A stretch of 64,000 bases of DNA from Antitrichia curtipendula (GCA_951230915.1 OX579633.1:3038001-3102000), one strand, 5' to 3'; counted from the stretch's first letter, positions 39,573-51,921 are shown. The notes: generated by a model from the sequence alone, not told the origin. Translations and numbers: made by a program.

Positions 39573-40714
39573 GTTGAAAGTAGTTTTAGATATTGTAGCA
39601 AGGGTTGATAATCAAAATTGAGCATATGTACAATGTAATGCTAGTGTTGAAATGACCCCTCCAGTTTGAAATTTGCACTGTGGAAAGTTTCCTAAGGAAT
39701 AAGGTCATTGACTTGGTGACATTACTAATGTGGATTCAATCATTGATATCCATATCCACACATTTTATTTAATATTTTGTAGTTCATGTTAATGGTAAGT
39801 GAGTTCTTATCTTGAACTTATTCTCTTGCTCCTTGTATAGCACATCTTCTGCAATCCCTAATGATCTAAGCTGTCATTGATCAAACATACGTGTGGTACT
39901 AAATGTTTGTTTTACAATTTCTTTGAGGTATTCATTAAAAGAATAAATAAATATTATAAAAAAATTTAAATCTATTTCAAAAAAATATTACATTTTAAAT
40001 TTAACTTGAGCTTTGGATTTCATGCTTTGTTTTGTTCAATCTTCTTCATTTGGTCACAATATAGAAAATAAAAGGCTCCAATACCTTAGCAAGGTTTTGA
40101 AATTGAATATTCATTTAAATTTATAAAGTTACAAGTAATTTGATGGAATATAATTCACTTTGTTTCTCAAGCAACTTTTAAAGTTGAATGAACTTATGAT
40201 TAGCTTCAAACCTCTATATTTTTCATTCTCCATCTTTAATGCCTAAATTGATTCAAAAATTGAGTTCTAAGAGGTGCAGTTAGTGTAGAATAGTATAATG
40301 TATTCCATTGACTATTTATTATACTTATTTATTGGCAATCAAAGAAAAAATATAAACTAAATATTTGAATTGGACTAATTTCTATTATTTGCCACTAAAT
40401 GATTGATATTTGCAATCAATGACTAAATTAATTAAAAAAGATTGAGAATATCAAATTTAATAAATGACAAAATAGGAATTGAATTTCACATTTATCCACT
40501 AAAATGAAAATTTTGGAATTATTCACCTCTAGCCTACAAAGGGTAGGAAAAATTGATCCATAAGCTCTATCCATGGTATAAACTTTAATTATTTTTATCA
40601 TAGATAGAATTTTTGAGTTCATGTTTGGAATGACAAACTCTTTGTTAACTTCATAGTCATAGTAGGGCTTCATGGCATTCTTAAATAGTGAGTTTGACAT
40701 CCTTCTATAGTATT

Positions 40715-40960
40715 ATTGTAATAGGAATATTTTGTATTACAATGGTCCATAAACCATGGACAAACTTACATTCAAGATTTATACCATTAAAAAAGCCTTG
40801 ATTCATGGGAAGCAAAGGATCCCCCCATTGAAGTTCAAGAATATTATCAATATATAGGAGAAGTTATGAAGCACAAACTATTAATAACCACCTATAAAAT
40901 ACAAGACATGTTTTCTTGGACACCCTAGCTACAAAAATGGCGGGGCACCAAAGCCAAGCC
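40715..40960 (+). repeat. Duplicated segment, copy A (empty site for a TTAA element)
   Basis: Colinear with 41108-41277 plus 41938-41985: shared motifs are 'ttgta..acaatgg.cca', 'aagagccttgat', 'ttcaagaat(g/a)tt', 'ctattaa' and 'ccacctacaaaata'. Copy A has no element at the CTATTAA site, whereas copy B is split there. Confidence 0.6.
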
Positions 40961-41277
40961 TCTACGCTGGTTTACCTAAACCATCTACAAGTTCCCACAA
41001 ATTGGTATGAACAACATCTTGAGCCCTAAAAAAACTCGAGGCTAGTGGTCCCACAATAATGACATTCTTGAAAAACAAGACTTTCATACCTCCTTAAATT
41101 TTACAACATCTTTGTAACAAGAATAATAACTATTGTTACAATGGCCCACAATTCATGAACATTCGAGATTTTATATAGTGAAAGAGCCTTGATCCTTGTA
41201 AAATGAACAACCCTCTTGCCTTCCTTGAAATTCAAGAATGTTGTATTGAAGAGGTTCCAAAAAATACAATCTATTAA

Positions 41278-41933
41278 CTTTTAAATGCCCAACGCCTTTT
41301 CTGAGCTTCTAAGAATTTACTCTAAATTGAACAAAAAGTCAACATTTTGATAAGTTGTATCAATTTTTTTTTAAATTGTAATTATACAAATTCAAACTAA
41401 ACATGTTAGAGATCACATAAGAGAAGAAAACACAACAATATCACTTATGGATTGAAAGACTACAATGTTCGATCATGAGCGTGTTAAAACTACAAAAGTG
41501 GTTTGAAGTCTTTTAATCCTCTTTTCACATGTCAAATCTAAAAAGTTGGTTACCACAAAAATATGAGGATAAAGGTCCTAACATAGTAACATGCATAACC
41601 CAAATCAATTTATAGCTTCTCAAAATCTATCCTACAATTTTTTTTAAATGAATTTCTAGTTTGATTTTTTTTCGAAGATCTAGTGTATTTGAAGCTCATT
41701 TCCAAGAGCCCTCAACACTATGGAAAGTCAATATTACAATGGACACCCTTGCTCAAAGGCTTGAACAGAAAAATAATAACCAATCATTTTCGAAATCAAA
41801 TTTTTGATGCTAAATCTAGACTTCAAAAGAATTTTTCAAAAATACAAACCACCATAAATAACAACTTGATTAGGTTTTATTTAACTTCAGAGTATTGTTG
41901 ACACCAAAATTTGGTGCCTTAAGCATTTAGGGG
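41278..41933. mobile_element. TTAA-flanked element, copy 4
   Basis: TTAA at 41274-41277 and 41934-41937. The ends are CTTTTAAATGC and GCATTTAGGGG (imperfect inverted pair). The flanks match a nearby paralogous sequence (40715-40960) that lacks the insert, which shows an insertion at TTAA. 656 bp, non-coding. Confidence 0.65.
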
Positions 41934-41984
41934 TTAACCACCTACAAAATAGAGGGCAGGTTTTTTCCTTGGAGACTCTAACAA

Positions 41985-42279
41985 CGGGCCAAGTGCATGC
42001 TGAACATTAAATGTTGCCCACGAAGTTGGCCCAACAGGGAAAAACGCAAGTTCTTTGGGATAAAAGTAAAAACTTGCCCCCTATTTAGTGCCTTGTTTAG
42101 GAGATGTTCTACACCTCTCTAAACGAATTTGGGGTCTTTGATTGCAAATATGAATTCAAAATTTGCAAAAAAAAAACTGTGTGAATTTTTTTTTTAAACC
42201 TCTATTTTCCCCTAGGTTAAATCCAACATGTTGGGCCCATTTGATGGGCAACATTTAACATCTCCCCAAGTGTATGGGC
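41985..42279. mobile_element. Inverted-repeat element X (~295 bp)
   Basis: Left arm (about 41985-42039) and right arm (about 42222-42279) are imperfect inverted copies sharing CACTTGG, TTAAATGTTGCCCA and GGCCCAACA. The interior has 'caaatatgaattcaaaatttgcaaaaaa', which recurs in the neighbouring element Y. Confidence 0.6.
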
Positions 42280-42351
42280 AAAACCATCAACAAACTAATA
42301 TTAAGCTGATGAGAAGAAACGACCAGGGAGGATTGACCCCTGTATGTGTAT

Positions 42352-42590
42352 CCCGGGGTGAACTGGCCCCCTCGCTTGTCCTGCCAAAGTCCATCCAAGG
42401 GTGCATATAAAAAAAAAGCCCCCTATTTTGTGCCGTGTAAAATCTATTTTTTGGAGCCCCCCATAGCTAATTTGGGGCCTCTGTTTGCAAATATGAATTC
42501 AGAATTTGCAAAAAAAATCATGCATGGAAAATTAAAAAAACTCAGGGTTTTCCCAGGGGGGACGAGCGAGGGGGTCAGTTCACCCCGGCC
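42352..42590. mobile_element. Inverted-repeat element Y (~240 bp)
   Basis: The ends are CCCGGGGTGAACTGGCCCCC (42352 on) and its inverted counterpart ending at 42590. The interior is homologous to that of element X ('gccccctatttt', 'aatttggggcctct', 'gaattcagaatttgc') although the ends differ, suggesting related small elements inserted side by side. Confidence 0.65.
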
Positions 42591-42692
42591 TAAAAACAAG
42601 GGAGCTGGCAGTTCAGCATTAGCTAGTCCCTGAGCAGGTGAATTCTCACCATCAGTGATGGATTCGGATGGTCCTTCGCTTTCAAGTGAAAT

Positions 42693-43026
42693 TCAAAGTG
42701 GTCCAGGCCGAGCTCGCCCCAACAAAACGTTACAGACGGCGCTCCAAACAAGTGCCACATCTTGCAGCACGGGGGGAGGAGGAAATTCCAACACACTGCA
42801 CCCCCCAAAATGAAAATGAAATTTAAAAAACAAACAAATACCTAAACAGATCTTGACACGCATGCCAGTTCGCTGCTGACAAAAGCAATGACTGAGGACC
42901 AGAGAAGGTGTGCATGGACGGTCCCCAGAGCTCCTCCCCTGAGCTCCGCTCGTTTGCATGAAGCTCCGGCAACCATCCATCAGGAAAAACACAATTAGTG
43001 TGGTATTTAAAAAAATTATGGAATTT
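42693..43026 (-). other. Possible two-exon minus-strand transcript upstream of the MEX1-like gene
   Basis: Exon 42842-~43026 (donor CTGTTTAG|GTATTT) can join exon 42693-42795 (acceptor GGGGTGCAG|TGTG) in frame, reading WLPELHANERSSGEELWG ... and stopping at TGA 42693. The splice sites are good and the join stays open, but I recognise no family, so this may be a divergent non-coding transcript or chance. Confidence 0.2.
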
Positions 43027-43111
43027 TCTCATTGCCCCTATCATAACAACGCGGCCGCCTCAGTCGATCTAACGTAGCTCTTCATACCTTCTGGAACTGC
43101 AAAGTTTGGGT

Positions 43112-43375
43112 CTTGGATCTCAGTCTCTTTGAATCGCAACGTTGATACTCTAGCGATCAGTCTCTCCGAACTGCAGCCTTGATGATACTTTCAGTCTCTT
43201 CGAAACGCGACGTTGGTACTCTTAGTCTCTCCGAACTGCAGCCTTGATGATACTTTCAGTCTCTTCGAAACGCGACGTTGATACTCTCAGTCTCTCCGAA
43301 CTGCAACCTTGGGTCTAGACTCAGTCTCTTCAAAACGTACGCGACGGTGATACTTTCAGTCTCTTCAAAATGCGA
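43112..43375. repeat. Four ~65 bp tandem units in the presumed MEX1-like leader
   Basis: Units start at 43112, 43178, 43243 and 43308. Each carries 'cagtctcttcgaaacgcgacg' or a variant and 'agtctctccgaactgcag'. The middle two are nearly identical and the outer two more diverged. They end about 220 bp before the ATG, so they are probably in the 5' leader or core promoter. Confidence 0.85.
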
Positions 43376-43594
43376 GCTTCCTAGCTCACTACGCTGCAAC
43401 GACTGATACTCATTCAAGTCGACCAGGGGTTGGATCCCTTTCTTACGCGCGTACGAACCTGGAATTGATCACCGAGGTTTTGAAAGAAAAAAAATCGTGG
43501 TGGTGGTGGGGTGGGGTGGGGTGGGGTGGGGGTGAAGCTAGAGGATCATTCAAACTTTAATTGTGACTGTCTGGAGCTTGACCTTCGTTCAAGC

Positions 43595-46500
43595 ATGGCT
43601 TCCATTGCAGTGCCCCATGGTCTAGTTGGAGACTGTGCACCTGAGTCGCAGGCTCTCGTGGACGACAGAGATCTTGAGGTACGTATTGTAATTATATTTT
43701 TACATTATTTCCGAAATGAGTTTCGCACATTGTTTTTATTCCTTCAGTGACTTTTGTCGGTGAGTGGAGATCCATTGCAGTGAAGTCCAGCCAGCAGGGA
43801 ACGGGGCAGGGGAGGTTTGATGGCCTTGAATCAAGACCATTAAGTTTGGATCTTTCAATCATGTGTTCTTCTAGCGGATTTGAATTGATTGGTAACTGAT
43901 GATCAGTTCTAGCCGAAGTTGGATGGAGATCGACTCTGGGTTCCCACTCTGGTTAGAACAGGGCATGATTTCCTGTAATGAATGCAGTTTTGGTGCAAAG
44001 TTTGCTTTTAAGCACCTGGCAAGATCATTATGACGAGGACTGTTCTAGGCCAACTTCGAAGTATGTACTGCGGTTGGGATTTTCCACATTCGGAGATTTC
44101 AGAGCGGTGGTTTTGAATGCTTGAAATTGGTTGGTTTTGATTCAGAGAGGAGAGTACGGCACATTTGCGAAAACGGAATCCAAGGTGGTCTTGGACTCAT
44201 GGAAAGACTCCGAGGATGAAAAAGATGTGGCCTTCAGTCGGTGGAGCCATACTTCTGCTCGCTTGGCGGAATCTGCAACGCTGGCCTTTTTGTTTTTGCA
44301 AATGCCTCAAATTGTTCTCAACACCAGGAACCTCATCGCTGGAGACTATGACGCGCTCTTCGCAGTTCCGTGGTTGGTATGTACGCGCATTTTCATTATA
44401 CCACTTGCACACTCATAGCTTTCTTTTTTGACATTTTGGCCGAACATCTCTGTTGTTAAAAACTCAAAATTAATGTACTTATTATAACGATCTCTAAATG
44501 ACAGTCAAGCAGTCAGATTGAAGTGGTTAAATAAGTGTGGATGACTTAATTTGAGTAGTGTTTTTTGGGATTTGCAGGGGCAACTCACACAGCTTCTAGG
44601 GAACCTATCTCTCTTGTCCTATTTCGCAAACAAGAGGGAGAGGGGTGCTATGGTTGTTCAAGGTGTGGGTGCGGCTACAACTCTAGTTGTCTTGATGCAA
44701 TTAGCCATTGCAGGGGCAATGCCACTCCCTGCTTTTGCAGCCACGGCCATGGCAGTGGTTCTTGGTTTCATCCTCAACTTGCTCAACTACCAGGGGCTTC
44801 TTAGACCATCGATATGGCTTGTGTGGGAGGAAGCTGTTACCATTGGTGGCGTGACGGTACTTCCTCAGGTATGCTTTTGTAAATTAGGGCAAAGTTCCAT
44901 TAGCATTTATAAATTAGGGTACTAGTTGACTAATTGAGCCTTCTTTGCACTTCTATATCTTGACAGTAAAAGGTCAGCAAGTTTTTGTTAACAGTGGTAT
45001 GTCGTGGTGGGTTGCAGGTTATGTGGTCAACATTTGAGCCCATCTTGCCTCATTCAATGTTGCCTTCCATATTATTTGGAACTGCAATTGTCTCAATCGT
45101 CACTCTGGTATGTTCCATTCCCAATTCGGTTTCACATAAGCTATCGGATGACAATCCATTTCCATGCTACGGATAGTCCATTAAGTAGCTTTCGCTATTT
45201 TGGTTTAGGGCAACCTTTGTTTGGGACACAGTTAGCTGCATTCTGAGTTTCTTGATTCATGTGAAGTTTTTGCAATAAGCTGTAACTTAAGAAGGCTGAT
45301 AATCTTGTCAATTGGGCAGGCTCGAATAGGGAAGCTCCCGGAGAAAGTTCTATTGAGTATGGGTTGTGTTTCGGCGTGGACGGCCACCCTCCTCTTCATG
45401 TGGGGACCAGTTGCACAAATGGTAATCAAACTTATTCGACTTATTTTCTTGATGATTGGTGTGTGTGATTTATGGGAGGTTGGGTTGGGAAGATCGCGTG
45501 TACTTGGCACTGACAATTTTTTGTTTCTTTTGAACCAGTGGACAAACTTTCTGAGACCTGCCAACATCAAGGGACTCTCTTCACAAACCGTGCTGCTGGC
45601 TATGGTTGGCAACGGTTTATTGCTACCTAGAGCTCTTTTCATCCGGGACTTTATGTGGTAAGCCTAAGTCCAAATTCTCTCTTCATTTGTGTGCACTTGT
45701 AGAAATCATGTCTTGTTTGTTCCACCCCAATTTGTACAGAATTAGTGGAGCTGACACATTTGTGTGCAATTCTCCTCTGAACCCAAATAATGCTGAAACA
45801 GTGAGTGCACAGTCAGGATGAGATTTTACGTTTTGTGAAGGGTTTTTTTCAAATCTTTGGAAAATGTTTTAAATAGCTTTTGAAAATCATGTCCAGTCCT
45901 TCCTAATTGTAACTGCTTCGAAAAGCTTAGTGATGGTAACTCAATTAGGTTATGGAATTTTGGTGTGTGTCACCTGTAACTTCTTTCTCTTTTGATCACA
46001 TTACATTGTTTCAAAAGCTTAGTGACGGTAACTTAATTAGGTTATGGAATTTTGGTGCGCGTCTTTTTATTTTGATCACATAACATTGTTTCATAAATGT
46101 GTCAAAATCAAGTGCACTGCCTGACATACTGCAAACAATTGCAGGTTTACTGGCTCATTTTGGGGATGCTTGTTAGCTGGTGAGGGCATTCTGATCAGCA
46201 TGTACTTGTAAGTTCCTCCATCTCCTTCCATCTGTCAAACGTTTTCGATCACGTGTTTGTAAGACGCGCAGTTTGAATCTTTAATGCCTGTTTTATGTCT
46301 ATGATTCTGACTAACTTGGTGTTTCAATTGGTGCAAAAATTTTGCAGAAATAATTGTGTTAGCGCTCTGTTGTTTTGGACTGTTTCATCAGGCTACGTCT
46401 CGTTCCTAGGTAATTTCTTTTCTTTGCCATAAAAGTATGGACCTTGTGCATTCTAAAACACCTGATTGCTTTGAATTTTCCTGAGTTTCCAAGTCTTGAT

Positions 46501-46691
46501 TACGGTTTTCTCTGCATTGCCAAATGTTTGATCTTATCTACAAAGTCTTGTTACTTTTTAGCTGAAGTATTTGTGTGTGTTTTTAATCTGCAGGGGGTAT
46601 GTTGTATAAAGATTCAAAGGCTTACCAACTATCTTCAGTTTTGGGGCCACTCAGAGAGCTTCTGTCTGGGTCAAGGCAATACCATGGTTGA
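43595..46691 (+). CDS. MEX1: MEX1-like maltose exporter of the chloroplast envelope
   Basis: MEX1 is known to export maltose, made from starch at night, across the chloroplast inner envelope. Nine exons join in frame: 43595-43678, 44146-44376, 44578-44868, 45018-45107, 45320-45421, 45539-45657, 46145-46207, 46348-46409 and 46594-46691 (stop TGA), giving 379 residues. Family motifs: FLQMPQIVLNTRNL (about residue 79), LFAVPWL, LLGNLSLLSYFANKRE, WEEAVTIGGVTVLPQ (about 188), VMWSTFEPILP, ATLLFMWGPVAQMWTNFL and GNGLLLPRALFIRDFMW. Several hydrophobic segments fit a polytopic membrane protein. The chosen ATG (MASIAVPHG) gives a short N-terminus; Arabidopsis MEX1 is about 35 residues longer, so an upstream transit-peptide exon could be missed. 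An in-frame upstream codon at 43511 would add only an acidic extension. Confidence 0.9.
45921..46093. repeat. Two ~92 bp tandem units in MEX1-like intron 6
   Basis: Units begin AAAAGCTTAGTGATGGTAAC at 45921 and the close variant at 46013; both continue with 'ttaggttatggaattttggtg' and 'ttgatcaca'. The second copy has a small internal deletion. Confidence 0.8.
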
Positions 46692-49326
46692 AGTACACAG
46701 CAACCTTTTTGATTATTTTTGTCTCGGGAACAACAACTTGTTTGCTAATGGAGATCTTTCTCTTAAAAAGAATTGAAGATTTCCAAATAGAAGGATATGT
46801 ACACCTTCTCAGTTGAGTGAAAATCACAGCAACTTGAGATTCACAGCAACTGTAAACCTGTGACTGGTATGAACACAATTTTGTTATTTGTAAATGGTAG
46901 ACTACAGTGGAGTGATGGTGAATTGGTGACAATAACATCAACAAAATGTTATGAAAGTTAACAAAATCTTAAAACTGTTAACATAGCTTTTGCTAAGACG
47001 TGGGATTAGTTGACATTTGATTGTTGATGATAGTTTCTTATTAGAAAATTCTTAGTTAGGGATGCGTGCAGCCTGCTTACTGACTTGGCTAGGAGAGTAT
47101 ATATATATATCCAAATTGGATATTGTGATTTTCAATTTCTTCTTCTCAAGTGCGGAGGTGTAATATATACCATACGTGAAAAAGAGTTCAACAATTGAAG
47201 TCTATTTCTCTTCAATTTATTTCTTCATTTCCAAATCGGTTTTCACTTTTCTCAGCATGTTTTGTGACAACCTCTACTAATGGTAACCCTTAAAAGACAG
47301 TTTTTGGAAATGCTCTTAAAGTCAACCTTGAGGGATTTGAGATGTCTTCGTAAACTCATTCTCCCTCTCTCAAAAATATTCCATGGTACTCCAATAGTTT
47401 CTCACTAATAACCACAGATTTATTTAGAGAGATATTATTTTTTTTGAGGATTTAGCATAAAGTTCAAGATACATTAATAATTCTATTATCCATCAATAAA
47501 TAATTTAGGCTGCAATTGAATGTCACTTTTGTTTCAACATTATGAATAAGTTAGTGCATTGATAGATTGAAATATAACTTTGTAGCTAATGATATGGTTA
47601 TGTTAAACGATTATGGAATGTTTTAAATATTAATCTTTAGTAAAACTTAGTCATTTTTTGAAGGTTTTGAGAATAGTACACTCTAAATTACATCTCAACT
47701 ATTATGCATCTCCTTCTATCAAACCACATATCATCATATCATCACCCATGCCAACATTACCAACCTACGTATATACATACTACTTACTAATGTTCTCCCA
47801 CAGACAACCCCCTGCACTAACAAATGATGTAGCACTATCCATTCTAAACCTTCTTAACCAAGTGCTCATCACAAAAATATGAATCCTACAAAATGTCATT
47901 TGACTTTTGGCAACACTGCAAATATAGGGAAAATAAAATAATTTTAATTTTAACTAAATTTTTTGAATTAAAAATAAATACATTAAAACCACCAATCTGA
48001 TGTAGCACTACTAGTGATTTGGTGGGCTCTAAAAAAATTAATGATTTTTTGGTTGTAATTGCACTAGAATATGCAGTTAAACAACCTTTTCTAGGGTTGA
48101 AATTTTTCCTAATGAAATCACAATTTATCAACAACAAAAACAATCTCTAATAACTTATACAAAATTCCATATATTAAATTATCGCACTCAAACATGTTAA
48201 TCAATATACCACAAATCTTATAAACAAAATTTCCAATCAATTTCAATGTCAACGAAATATGCAAGTTCCCCTCATTTACACATAAATGGATGTTACTAGA
48301 CTGTCTATTTCCATTAGAAAATCATCTTATCATGAATCATTACTTCAACTTACTAATCCAACACTACAAATAAAAATAAACAAACCAGTACACACATAGA
48401 TACTACACAAGAACTTCTTTCAACCCCAACTCGTTGACAACATATTTATTCTATCATCCCTCAACTCCCACTTGACCATAAAAACTCTAGAAACTATAAT
48501 CCACACACAAACATCATTACTAAACACACACAATTCAATTTCAAAGAGTCACATACCTCAATTTATGACAAAATAGGCACACATTGGCCAACCTAGCTTG
48601 ACAAATCAAGACTACAATAATTATGGCAACAATACCATTCACACGCTATATATGAATTCACCTCCTCAATCATTTGAGCAAGAAGTTCTTTGACTTCACC
48701 AACACCACAATAATAAAAATCCTATATGAAAAAAAGAAGCATATAACACACAATATACACTTCTAAGACAAATGATCAATCACATCATATAATGGAATAT
48801 TTTCACATCAAAAATTCATATTTTTCATCTCCACTTACTCAACGTTTGCAATAAAAAAAATTATGCTCGCCTCATATACAAAACAAAATTTTGGATCTCA
48901 TAAATCGGCATATTTCTCTCAATGGATTGGACTAGGATTAGCACATCCACCCAACTCACAAAATCACAATACAAATCTTAAAAAATTCTTTTCACATACC
49001 CAAAAGCTCCATAAAAATAATATCTAATATCATCAATTGTATTGCTATCAAATACTCTACGTACATACTACTCAATAAACAAAAATTAGAAAAATAACCA
49101 ACAACCTCTTTATTTCTTTGAACCCCCCTCTAAAACCTTTCCACACCACATTCTATTATACACACTTATGAGTTCTTTACATCATACTTTGCTTACATCA
49201 GTCACACAATAAATTTTAGACATTGGTAATTTAGATTGTGAGAATTAGCTAGAACAAAGCCTCCTTCACTAAGGTATGCAATACCGGAATCACTTAAATA
49301 ATCCGGCATGTGTTTACTTCAACAAT
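46692..49326. other. 3' flank of the MEX1-like gene, then AT-rich DNA without genes
   Basis: The first few hundred bases are probably the 3' untranslated region. A short TA run lies near 47100. Beyond that the plus strand becomes C/A/T-rich and G-poor, with no recognisable gene. Confidence 0.5.
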
Positions 49327-49560
49327 GCTAGCATGTGAGCGCAAAGACATGAGCCTATGAGCCTTGAATCTAGTTGTTGGTATGTATCTACAATCATTTG
49401 AAGGTGTTTATAATACATGTACCTATAATATAAATATACTATAATATGGAAAGAGTTTAGAATATAGGTACCTATAACATAGACACTTATAATTATAGAA
49501 AGTGTCTATAATATAAAATCCTAGGCTCTTGGGCTCTCAAATTCTATGCTCACATGCTAA
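49327..49560. mobile_element. MITE-like copy, GCTAGCATGTGAGC family (best ends)
   Basis: The left end GCTAGCATGTGAGC and right end GCTCACATGCTAA are inverted. The interior is rich in 'tataggtacctata' and related palindromic motifs. This is the clearest of the four copies in the window. Confidence 0.7.
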
Positions 49561-49666
49561 CACTCCCCTATTTACTTATGGAACATGCTCTTAAGTTATG
49601 CCAACTCTACAAAAGAGTTGGAATTAGTTATAGAGAGATACCTAGTTGTAGGTGTCATATATATGT

Positions 49667-49953
49667 GGATTGTTTATTACAACATTGCAACATTGGTTGG
49701 GAATAGCATTTTCCAATTCCATAACTAAATTCTTAACAATTTTGTATTTTAAATCATTATCTACTTCTTTCTACTTACTATTTTTTTCTATATGTTGTAC
49801 AATTCCAAATGATGTGAAATTTTTTAAGCATGTAGACAACTTGTCTAGAAAAAAAAATCCAAAGAAGCACCACCAGTTTGGACATTTTTTCATAGAAAAG
49901 TAAGCTTGTGAAGTGGAGCTGCCTTGTTTTTTGCGGGGACCTAAAAAATAAAC
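49667..49953 (+). repeat. Truncated internal fragment of the TTAA element family
   Basis: Colinear with about 31840-32130 of TTAA copy 1: shared 'tattacaacatt', 'cttactatttttttc', 'tatatgttgtacaattcca', 'aagcatgtag' and 'ttttttcatac'. No termini are present. Confidence 0.7.
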
Positions 49954-51101
49954 CAATCTTCTATTATTCAAAAATCAAGACTGATCTCTTGTGACTATGT
50001 GGCATCTATTAAAAGGCCTATTTTTGTGAACAATTTTCCATGTCAAGGCTTATCCTTTGAAACATGTACTTCAACTTTTGAGAAGGATTAAAAAACACAA
50101 GTTAAAGTGTGCTCTCAAATATTTCCAAAGGATGTGATGGTTTCATATGTTTGGTTTACTTTATTGATTACAAAAGTAGGTAAAGTAGGTATACCTAGAA
50201 AAATATCTTTTATAAATGCGCCTCATTACCTATAATCATCCTCATAATATTAAGTTTTTTAAATTGTCATATTATACATGTGCAAGTATGGTATCTAATT
50301 ATGAGAGGTGCAATTTTAGATATGTATTACATGAGTAGAATGTCTACATAATTAGACTCAACTTGAAGATGCACAATAAGTCTAGTTGTCATGCCATAAG
50401 GCTACTTAGACTAGTTGTGAATTTAAAAGCTTTGTCAAATCAAGTAGACATGTTTCAAAGATTAAACTCTTAAGAATTTTGTTTAAAACTTGTAGCCTCT
50501 ACTCATAAGAGTTTAAGGTCACTTTTGGATACACATGTTTTAGCAATTTGAAAATATGTAATTGATTTATAAAAAGAGAATCTTAAATCTCCTTCTCACT
50601 TCTAACAAAATCCCAAATCAAATTTAGAACCTTGATGACAAGAAAAATGCTCAAACACTAAAACCCTAAAGTCCCTTTGTTTCATGAACGGACAAAAATG
50701 GATTTGGGGCACGCTCCTATGGTCTCAACATTTGTTGTGATTTTATGATTTTCTTTTCCTGAAGATAGAAAAATACACTAGGTTTCTAAAAACATAGCTT
50801 TATTTCAATCGGATCCCAGGAGCAAAAGTTATGGCACAAAAAGTTTGTTTTTTAGTTTAGCAAGCAGAAAAAAGCTTCAAAATAAATCAAGTTAAAAAAA
50901 TTTAGAATTTTTCTTGTGTAGATTATATTTTTATGTACACATGAAGCTTTGATTTGTTAATTTTGGATTTGGTATGTGAAAGTTATAGACAATCTTGTTT
51001 TTCGGGCAATCAGAGCATCTTCTTGAAAAAATAACTTGTAGGATTCATTTTTTACTTCAATTTTTACAATTTAAAAATAAATAAATAAAAATTTCACAAG
51101 G
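49954..51101. other. AT-rich repeat-like DNA, no gene
   Basis: No gene was seen. Sentences such as 'aaaagttatggcaca' and 'gaagctttgattt' near 50820-50960 resemble interiors of the TTAA elements, suggesting a diverged, end-less relative. Confidence 0.4.
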
Positions 51102-51105
51102 TTAA

Positions 51106-51917
51106 CCTCTAAATGCCCAAGCCTTTTGAAGGATATTTTTCCTATAAAAAATGAACATGGACTTATAGTTATCCTGAATGAAGTAAATTATTATTTTTTT
51201 CAAAACCTAACTACATACATGTTTAAGGAGCTTGCTTATTAGTATGCATACCAATTTTGAGTGCAATATTGTATAGGAATTGTGAGATTAAAACAAAGAA
51301 AAATGTATGTTTTTTATTTTTAGTATGTTGTCCCTCCCCACAATGTTTCAGAAATTTGTACATAAATTTTTTGGGGGATTGGAGGTGACATGAATAACTA
51401 CAAATAGTGTTAGCACACTAAAATGCACTTACAAAATACTTAATTTTACATGAAAAGCTATCAAATTCATTACACAATCCACGTTGCAATTGTTGTAATG
51501 CAATTTTTGAATACATAGAGATCTCAAATAACTCCAAAACAACAATTGCATGTTTAAATTTTCAACGGTGAAAATCATGAAAACACTTTACTCTTTCTAT
51601 TGGGAACATTTTCAAAGCGAATGGATATGTATAATTTTTTAGATTTCAAACCAAGTGAAATTGACAGACTTTACTCAAAGCCAGGAAATGAAGTAAAACT
51701 TGCAAGCTTTACTCTTCACTAATGGTACATATATGCCTATGAGTACCTCTCAAAAACCAATAATTCAATTTTTCAGTGAAAAATGAGAGATTCCAATTGT
51801 TAACCCGCAAAATTGCACGTAATTTTTTTTTAAATGGTCAAAGGAATTTAACTACCCACACATAAATGAGCCTAGAATTTCAGATCAATCATATATGGTT
51901 AGTTGGACATTTAGGGG
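51106..51917. mobile_element. TTAA-flanked element, copy 3
   Basis: TTAA at 51102-51105 and 51918-51921. The ends are CCTCTAAATG and CATTTAGGGG, matching at 9 of 10 as inverted repeats. 812 bp with an interior different from copies 1 and 2, so a distinct subfamily sharing the ends. Non-coding. Confidence 0.7.
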
Positions 51918-51921
51918 TTAA

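Noticed and set aside
43500..43540. Upstream in-frame start for the MEX1-like protein at 43511
   Set aside because: It begins in a GGTGG-type simple repeat and would add an acidic extension unlike a transit peptide.
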